This document shows positions 6,083 to 9,849 of a stretch of 9,849 nt of DNA, one piece after another (within the stretch, counting starts at the first letter, position 1; each line of letters starts with the position of its first letter). Position numbers and translations under genes: made by a program. The stretch is from positions 1 to 9,849 of the forward strand of contig JBCCFC010000428.1 in NCBI GenBank assembly GCA_039029935.1, in the 5' to 3' direction. The DNA is from G039029935 sp039029935. GTDB lineage: Bacteria; Chloroflexota; Anaerolineae; Caldilineales; Caldilineaceae. The notes below the pieces were generated by a model. The model worked only from the letters and a program-made list of their open reading frames with translations. It did no database searches and was not told where the DNA came from.

Positions 6083-7132
6083 ATGAGTGAAATGACGGAA
6101 CTCAATAGCCAGAAAGGACTGGATACCCGCACAACATTGTTGGAAGTCACCAACTTAAAAATGCATTTTCCCATCCGCAAGGGCTTCTTTCGCCAAGTGG
6201 TGGGGCATGTCAAAGCGGTAGATGGTGTGTCCTTTGCGATTAAAAAGGGCGACACCTTTGGCTTAGTGGGCGAGAGCGGTTGTGGCAAGAGTACCACAGG
6301 GCGTTGCCTCATGCGTTTGCTGGACCCAACCGATGGTGAGATTGTCTATCACAGCCGAGAAGCGGGGTCGATTCCCATTCACAGCCTTAGCTCACAGGAG
6401 ATGCGTGTTTTCCGCCGTGATATGCAGATCATGTTCCAAGACCCCTATGCCTCACTCAACCCGCGTTTAACCCTCAAGCAGATTGTGGGAGAACCACTGC
6501 TCATCAACAAAGTGGTATCGGGCAAAGCCTTAGAGGAACGGGTGGCCGAGCTACTGACAGCGGTAGGGCTTAGTCCAGAGTACATGAATCGCTATCCCCA
6601 TGCCTTTAGTGGTGGGCAACGTCAGCGCATTGGCTTGGCGCGTGCCCTGGCCTTAAACCCGGAATTTATCGTGGCCGATGAACCCGTCTCGGCCTTGGAT
6701 GTCTCTGTGCAGGCGCAGGTCCTCAACTTGATGGAAGATTTGCAGTCAGAACTCAACCTCACCTACCTCTTTATTGCCCACAATATGAGCGTCATCAAAC
6801 ATATCTGCGACCACGTTGCCGTGATGTATGTGGGTAAAATTGTAGAGATTGCCGAAACCAAAGAACTCTTTGCCAACCCTGCCCACCCCTACACCGAAGC
6901 CCTGCTCTCTGCCATTCCCAAACCCGACCCACGTGGCAAGAAAGATCGTATCCTCCTCGAAGGCGATGTCCCCAATCCAGCCAACCCACCCAGCGGCTGC
7001 TACTTCCATCCCCGTTGCGCCTATGCCCAGGAACGCTGTCAACGCGAAGAGCCGGAATTGAAACAGATCCGGCAAGGGCATTTTGCGAGTTGTCACTTTG
7101 CGACGGAGCTTGAGTTGCGGAGTGCGGTTTAG
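6083..7132 (+). CDS. oppF: ABC importer ATPase, OppF/DppF type
   Basis: This 349-residue partner ATPase completes the importer. Residues 20-60 show the OppF-type N-terminus (LLEVTNLKMHFPIRKG...VKAVDGVSF), which distinguishes it from OppD. Motifs are Walker A GESGCGKS (63-70), Q-loop Gln119 in FQDPYASLNPR, signature FSGGQ (175-179), Walker B FIVADEP (195-201), SALD (203-206) and switch His233. After the switch histidine the sequence is AHNMSV, with Asn where Asp is commonest. The oligo_HPY tail carries C306-x5-C312-x6-C319-x17-C337, a second potential 4Fe-4S site. It is last in the operon. The stop lies only 6 nt from the stop of the convergent toxin-like gene, with no terminator between them. 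Confidence 0.94.
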   Translation: MSEMTELNSQKGLDTRTTLLEVTNLKMHFPIRKGFFRQVVGHVKAVDGVSFAIKKGDTFGLVGESGCGKSTTGRCLMRLLDPTDGEIVYHSREAGSIPIHSLSSQEMRVFRRDMQIMFQDPYASLNPRLTLKQIVGEPLLINKVVSGKALEERVAELLTAVGLSPEYMNRYPHAFSGGQRQRIGLARALALNPEFIVADEPVSALDVSVQAQVLNLMEDLQSELNLTYLFIAHNMSVIKHICDHVAVMYVGKIVEIAETKELFANPAHPYTEALLSAIPKPDPRGKKDRILLEGDVPNPANPPSGCYFHPRCAYAQERCQREEPELKQIRQGHFASCHFATELELRSAV

Positions 7133-7138
7133 GAGCGA

Positions 7139-7387
7139 TTAATAAGGATCGACCAACAAAATCCGAATTTCTTTCCGAGCGTCTCTGATCTCGTACAAAA
7201 CGACATGTCCTTCAACACAAATTTCATAGCGATTGGTATTTGGCTTTTGAATGGCCCACCCATTTAGCTGCGGATCAAACTGTAATAATTTTATAAAACG
7301 TCGCAAACGAGTACCGGATTCACCCAGTGAGATCAAATAGGTGGTTACTGTTGAGTGGTAGTGTAATGTCCAGAGAATTTCACCCAT
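7139..7387 (-). CDS. RelE/ParE-like toxin candidate
   Basis: This small basic protein (82 residues from ATG 7387) resembles the RelE/ParE toxin fold in pattern. It has an N-terminal strand and helix (WTLHYHSTVTTYLISLGESG), a helix rich in Arg/Lys (26-36), then FDPQLNGW and a C-terminal run of strands (NRYEICVEGHVVLYEIRD...EIRILLVD). Such toxins act as ribosome-dependent mRNA interferases (RelE) or gyrase poisons (ParE); which applies here cannot be told. The usual C-terminal GHR-type ending is absent. A longer frame begins at GTG 7414 and overlaps the antitoxin by 23 nt, but ATG 7387 lies just 4 nt beyond the antitoxin stop, which suits translational coupling. Neither start has a strong ribosome binding site. 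Gene order antitoxin then toxin is typical. Family assignment is from pattern alone. Confidence 0.6.
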   Translation of the reverse strand: MGEILWTLHYHSTVTTYLISLGESGTRLRRFIKLLQFDPQLNGWAIQKPNTNRYEICVEGHVVLYEIRDARKEIRILLVDPY

Positions 7388-7391
7388 AAGA

Positions 7392-7721
7392 TTATGACAC
7401 CAATCCTTTTTCACTTAACAATTGTGTGAACTCTTCTTCTGTGACATAATCACCATCATCCATGTCCTGTGAGCGTTGCTCCGCAACCGCCCAATGCTCA
7501 TCAGTTGCGCGTACACTTGGCTCAATCAGTTCCTCAAAGCGTGCCATTTTTGTCTCCAACAGTGTCAACCGCTGATGAACGGTGGGCTTTTCACCAAACT
7601 GCACCAGCAAATCTGAGAGAAATTTCCCAATTGAACGTGATGTAGCATTGCGTGTTAAGATTTGATAAGCCTGTTCAGTGAGCGTGGCATTAATGCGATA
7701 TTTTTGTACATCTACAGTCAA
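7392..7721 (-). CDS. Ribbon-helix-helix-like antitoxin candidate, TTG start
   Basis: This 109-residue protein precedes the toxin-like gene by 4 nt and is its probable antitoxin and autorepressor. Residues about 6-41 (QKYRINATLTEQAYQILTR...SIGKFLSDLLVQF) have the strand-helix-helix pattern of RHH/CopG-type DNA-binding domains. Residues 47-68 look like an amphipathic helix. The acidic tail (DMDDGDYVTEEEFTQLLSEKG) is the sort of flexible region that wraps a toxin. TTG 7721 is chosen because AGGAGGT lies 5 nt upstream. The longer frame from ATG 7745 would place that ribosome binding site inside its own coding sequence. The sequence is visibly more A+T-rich than the importer genes, compatible with acquisition. 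Function as an antitoxin is inferred from gene order and domain pattern. Confidence 0.65.
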   Translation of the reverse strand: MTVDVQKYRINATLTEQAYQILTRNATSRSIGKFLSDLLVQFGEKPTVHQRLTLLETKMARFEELIEPSVRATDEHWAVAEQRSQDMDDGDYVTEEEFTQLLSEKGLVS

Positions 7722-7726
7722 AATAC

Positions 7727-7733
7727 ACCTCCT
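7727..7733 (-). promoter_or_regulatory. Ribosome binding site deciding the antitoxin TTG start
   Basis: On the minus strand AGGAGGT (7733-7727) lies 5 nt before TTG 7721. It is the strongest Shine-Dalgarno in the window and favours the shorter reading frame. Confidence 0.8.
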
Positions 7734-7766
7734 GCTTATAATCAATTGCGCGTTAAGATAACTTTA

Positions 7767-7783
7767 TAACGGATTAGCCGTTA
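7767..7783. promoter_or_regulatory. Inverted repeat, candidate operator of the toxin-antitoxin pair
   Basis: TAACGG (7767-7772) and CCGTTA (7778-7783) form a perfect 6-bp dyad around ATTAG, centred about 55 nt upstream of the antitoxin start. A minus-strand TATAAA (7768-7763) overlaps its edge and could be a -10 box, though no good -35 is seen. Autoregulation through such a dyad is usual for RHH antitoxins. The dyad also lies upstream of the divergent gene at 7833, so it could affect both. Confidence 0.45.
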
Positions 7784-7832
7784 GTATAACACATTATGAT
7801 TAAATTTCAATATTGATTTCAGTGAATACTCG

Positions 7833-8291
7833 ATGAAAAATTACGAAGAACGATTTCGCTGGAAACTGTGGATGTTTCGCCGACTCTACAAGCGAGGCTA
7901 TAATCGGCCTGACATTGTTCGACTGTTGCGTTTTATCGATTGGATGATGACGCTGCCACCGACGATGAAAGAAGCATTTTCGTATGAATGGGATAAGCTA
8001 GAGGAGGAACACAAAATGACTTACATGATGGATATTGAGCGTTTTGGCTATGGCAAGGGTGTCGAACAAGAACAAAAAAAACGGGTTATCGACTCAAGAG
8101 ATACATTAATCGAGGTGATTAATCACGTTTATCAGTTAACAGAAGAAGTACTGGTTGCTCTGGAAAAAGAATTGGAGAAGATCGAATCGCCAGATGTCTT
8201 GAGAAATCTGACCAGCATTTGTTTGACGCAAAATGCATTTACGGTGTTTCGAACTGCTTTAGATGACCGTTTGGCAGAGCAAGGCAGATAA
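7833..8291 (+). CDS. C-terminal fragment of an Rpn/PD-(D/E)XK transposase-like protein
   Basis: This 152-residue protein matches, from memory of the family, the C-terminal half of Rpn-type recombination-promoting nuclease/putative transposase proteins common in Chloroflexota and cyanobacteria. Recognisable segments are the helical KLWMFRRLYKRGYNRPDIV (11-29), LLRFIDWMMTLPPTMKEAF (31-49), MTYMMDIERFGYGKG (62-76) and a helical tail (92-148). Full-length members have about 150 or more residues in front, carrying the PD-(D/E)XK catalytic core. Here that core is missing: the frame is open only back to 7800, and the toxin-antitoxin control region lies beyond. No clear ribosome binding site precedes ATG 7833. 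It is most likely a 5'-truncated remnant without nuclease activity. Expression as a stand-alone helical protein cannot be excluded. Confidence 0.65.
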   Translation: MKNYEERFRWKLWMFRRLYKRGYNRPDIVRLLRFIDWMMTLPPTMKEAFSYEWDKLEEEHKMTYMMDIERFGYGKGVEQEQKKRVIDSRDTLIEVINHVYQLTEEVLVALEKELEKIESPDVLRNLTSICLTQNAFTVFRTALDDRLAEQGR

Positions 8292-8371
8292 GCACTCAAT
8301 CTAAATTCTTATTGCATCCTCAAGCGAAGAATTATGTCAACTCGACTTGACGATATAACTCGACAACAAAC

Positions 8372-8420
8372 AAGAAAGGGGCTATGTGATAGTGACACAC
8401 ATAGCCCCTTTCTTTTGTTT
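8372..8420. terminator. Strong hairpin terminator, possibly bidirectional
   Basis: Arms 8372-8388 and 8398-8414 form a perfect 17-bp stem (core AAAGGGGCTATGTG) with a 9-nt loop, followed on the + strand by a T-rich tail (TTTTGTTTT). On the minus strand the flank is also T-rich (TTGTTTGTTG), so it may stop transcription both ways. It lies about 80 nt beyond the Rpn fragment stop and just downstream of minus-strand coding remnants ending at 8434. Confidence 0.8.
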
Positions 8421-8433
8421 TCAGCGAATTGCT

Positions 8434-8558
8434 TTACCACTGCAAACGCCTCGCTAATTCCGCTGGTGTAAAATCGAGATAGTCGATGCGTCTTCAATGA
8501 AGCAATTCCGGAAGTTAAACACGAGAAGTTTTGTCTGTTTTCCCCATAACTCTTCCAT
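8434..8558 (-). pseudogene. Frame-broken minus-strand coding remnant
   Basis: The 8292-8618 stretch has no intact gene, but its minus strand shows protein-like pieces in two frames. One runs from ATG 8558 (MEELWGKQTKLLVFNFRN...) to a stop at 8454. The other, RRIDYLDFTPAELARRLQW then stop (8434), lies in a different frame after an in-frame TGA. A single small indel near the point where they overlap would join them into one C-terminus ending next to the hairpin at 8372-8420. This suggests the decayed end of a lost gene. I do not recognise the family, and chance similarity to protein composition is possible. Confidence 0.3.
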
Positions 8559-8562
8559 ATAG

Positions 8563-8568
8563 TACAAT
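8563..8568 (+). promoter_or_regulatory. Possible -10 box for the amidohydrolase gene
   Basis: TACAAT lies 50 nt before ATG 8619 in an otherwise gene-free stretch; a TATAGT (8558-8563) overlaps it. The best -35 partners (for example TTTCCC at 8539-8544, 18-bp spacer) are poor. A promoter is expected here because the gene begins a new unit after the terminator, but the exact site is uncertain. Confidence 0.35.
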
Positions 8569-8618
8569 GCCTCTATTCAGTGCTGTCATTTCAGCAACAT
8601 TCAAAGGGAAACACACGC

Positions 8619-9849
8619 ATGGATAACCAACATACATATGACATTCTACTCAAAAACGGCCATGTCATCGACCCCAAAAACAGCATCGACGGCAAGATGG
8701 ATGTGGCGATTACGGGCGACCGCATTGCGGCTGTGAAACCTGATATCAATCCGGTATCGGCAAGCCAAGTGGTCGATGTGGCTGGACTGTATGTCACGCC
8801 GGGGCTAATCGACATCCATGTCCACGTCCATCACACACGTGAGCCGGAGGGGTTGAGCATCATGGCCGATTCGCACTCGTTTCGCTCTGGTGTGACCACG
8901 ATGGTGGATACGGGGACGGCGGGAGCCAAACATTTTTTGCACTTCAAACGCACCGTCATCGACCGCGCCAAGACACGTATCTTTGCCTACATCAATATTG
9001 TCGATTTGGGCATGTTGGGCGACTTTGAGCAGGATGTCAACACGATGGACCCCGAACACTGTGCTGCCACCGTGTTGATGTATCCTGACCTTTGTGTGGG
9101 CGTCAAGACAGCACACTATTGGACCCAGCTTCCTTGGGATGATGAACATCCACCTTGGGCGGCGGTCGATTTGGCGATTCAGGCGGCGGAGTTGTGTCAC
9201 AAGCCTGTGATGTATGACTTTTGGCCGCGCCCACCTGAACGTAGCTATCAGGAACTCATCTTGGAAAAGGCTCGTCCGGGTGATATCCACACGCATGTCT
9301 ACGCACAACAATTTCCGGTGGTCGATGAGAATGGAATACCTACGCCTTGGATGCACGAGGCACGTCAACGGGGCGTCATCTTTGATGTTGGGCATGGTGC
9401 AGGCAGTTTCTGGTTCCGCAATGGCTACCGTGCCATCCAGAATGGTTTTCCGCCCGACTCCATCAGCACAGATTTGCACACGGGCAATGTTCATTGGGCT
9501 GTCGTAGATATGATTACGACCATGAGCAAAATCCTCAACTGTGGTATGTCGCTCTATGATGTCATCAAGCTTTCTACCATCAACCCAGCCAACGAAATCG
9601 GCCACCCAGAGCTGGGGCATCTCTCTGTCGGTGCGGAGGCGGATGTGGCGGTGTTGAACCAGTTCAGCGGCCAGTTTAGCTATATCGACTGTGGTCGTGC
9701 CAAGCTGACGGGTGACAAAAAGCTGACTTGTGAGATGACGTTGCGGGCAGGCAAAATTGTCTATGACCCTAGTGGGTTGAGTATGCCAGAGTGGACCGAG
9801 GCACCCCCTGCGTATTGGGTAATTCCAGGGTTACAGGGGCAGACGGCAC
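8619..9849 (+). CDS. Dihydroorotase-like amidohydrolase (metal-dependent), 3' end outside window
   Basis: The 410 visible residues form nearly all of an amidohydrolase-superfamily enzyme, likely of the amidohydrolase/deacetylase group related to dihydroorotase and D-aminoacylase. Such enzymes hydrolyse cyclic or acyl amides at a one- or two-metal centre in the cytoplasm. Visible motifs are the N-terminal composite sheet (YDILLKNGHVIDPKN), GLIDIHVHVH with metal ligands H67 and H69, a probable carboxylated Lys163 in VGVKTAHYW, PGDIHTHVY with H226, and ISTDLH with the catalytic-type Asp285. LGHLSVGAEADVAVLN (332-347) and the CEMTLRAGKIVYDPSG segment (371-386) complete the sheet domain. Where many relatives have the MVH metal histidine, this protein reads MYDF, with Asp200 at that point. 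AAAGGGA (8603-8609) lies 9 nt before ATG. The frame is open to the last base; probably only a short tail is missing. True substrate unknown. Confidence 0.85.
   Translation, partial: MDNQHTYDILLKNGHVIDPKNSIDGKMDVAITGDRIAAVKPDINPVSASQVVDVAGLYVTPGLIDIHVHVHHTREPEGLSIMADSHSFRSGVTTMVDTGTAGAKHFLHFKRTVIDRAKTRIFAYINIVDLGMLGDFEQDVNTMDPEHCAATVLMYPDLCVGVKTAHYWTQLPWDDEHPPWAAVDLAIQAAELCHKPVMYDFWPRPPERSYQELILEKARPGDIHTHVYAQQFPVVDENGIPTPWMHEARQRGVIFDVGHGAGSFWFRNGYRAIQNGFPPDSISTDLHTGNVHWAVVDMITTMSKILNCGMSLYDVIKLSTINPANEIGHPELGHLSVGAEADVAVLNQFSGQFSYIDCGRAKLTGDKKLTCEMTLRAGKIVYDPSGLSMPEWTEAPPAYWVIPGLQGQTA

Noticed and set aside
7388..7414. GTG 7414 as the toxin start
   Set aside because: Overlaps the antitoxin by 23 nt with no ribosome binding site. 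ATG 7387 gives a tighter, coupled arrangement and a length usual for the family, although GTG cannot be fully excluded.
8805..9620. 271-codon open frame on the minus strand
   Set aside because: It lies antisense inside the amidohydrolase gene, whose conserved motifs are continuous on the + strand; the minus frame has no recognisable family features.

Overview
The window holds a complete OppABCDF/DppABCDF-type ABC importer locus on the + strand. After it come a small toxin-antitoxin-like pair on the - strand, a fragment of an Rpn/PD-(D/E)XK 'transposase' protein, a gene-poor stretch with coding remnants, and an amidohydrolase gene that runs off the right end. The organism is probably a member of Chloroflexota (Anaerolineae/Caldilineae-like). 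This is inferred from the style of the lipoprotein (LAAC lipobox followed by an Ala/Pro/Glu/Ser-rich acidic tether), the very large family-5 binding protein, and intergenic GTAGGGGC palindromes and GCTGA-type short repeats, which I recall from that phylum. No rRNA or other phylogenetic marker is present, so this is a moderate-confidence guess.

Layout. 1-243: upstream region with a near-consensus sigma70-type promoter (TTGACC-17-TATAAT) for the importer operon, and possibly the first codons of a divergent gene at the extreme left edge. 244-2328: lipid-anchored substrate-binding protein. 2447-3430 and 3568-4740: two membrane permeases. 4876-5904 and 6083-7132: two ATPases. 7139-7387 and 7392-7721 (- strand): RelE/ParE-like toxin candidate and ribbon-helix-helix-like antitoxin, with a short inverted repeat upstream as candidate operator. 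7833-8291: C-terminal part of an Rpn-family protein with no nuclease domain. 8292-8618: a strong hairpin terminator and frame-broken - strand coding remnants. 8619 to end: dihydroorotase-like amidohydrolase, 410 residues visible.

How the genes work together. The binding protein would capture an oligopeptide or similar solute outside the membrane. OppB/OppC form the pore and OppD/OppF power it. The amidohydrolase has its own promoter region and may act on a scavenged acylated or cyclic amide compound, but nothing in the sequence ties it to the transporter.

The most unusual aspect is the operon's non-coding architecture. Opp/Dpp genes are normally packed tightly, but here each of the four internal gaps (about 120-180 nt) contains repeat DNA. 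Two gaps hold long, nearly perfect GTAGGGGC...GCCCCTAC hairpins. The other two hold arrays of a degenerate 8-bp unit built on GCTGA/TCAGC, and in one of them the unit switches strand partway through. These elements alternate along the operon and could set segment-specific mRNA stability or expression, or may simply be mobile palindromes that entered the gaps. I see no CRISPR array, tRNA, rRNA or intact transposase, and no convincing wholly new multi-gene system.
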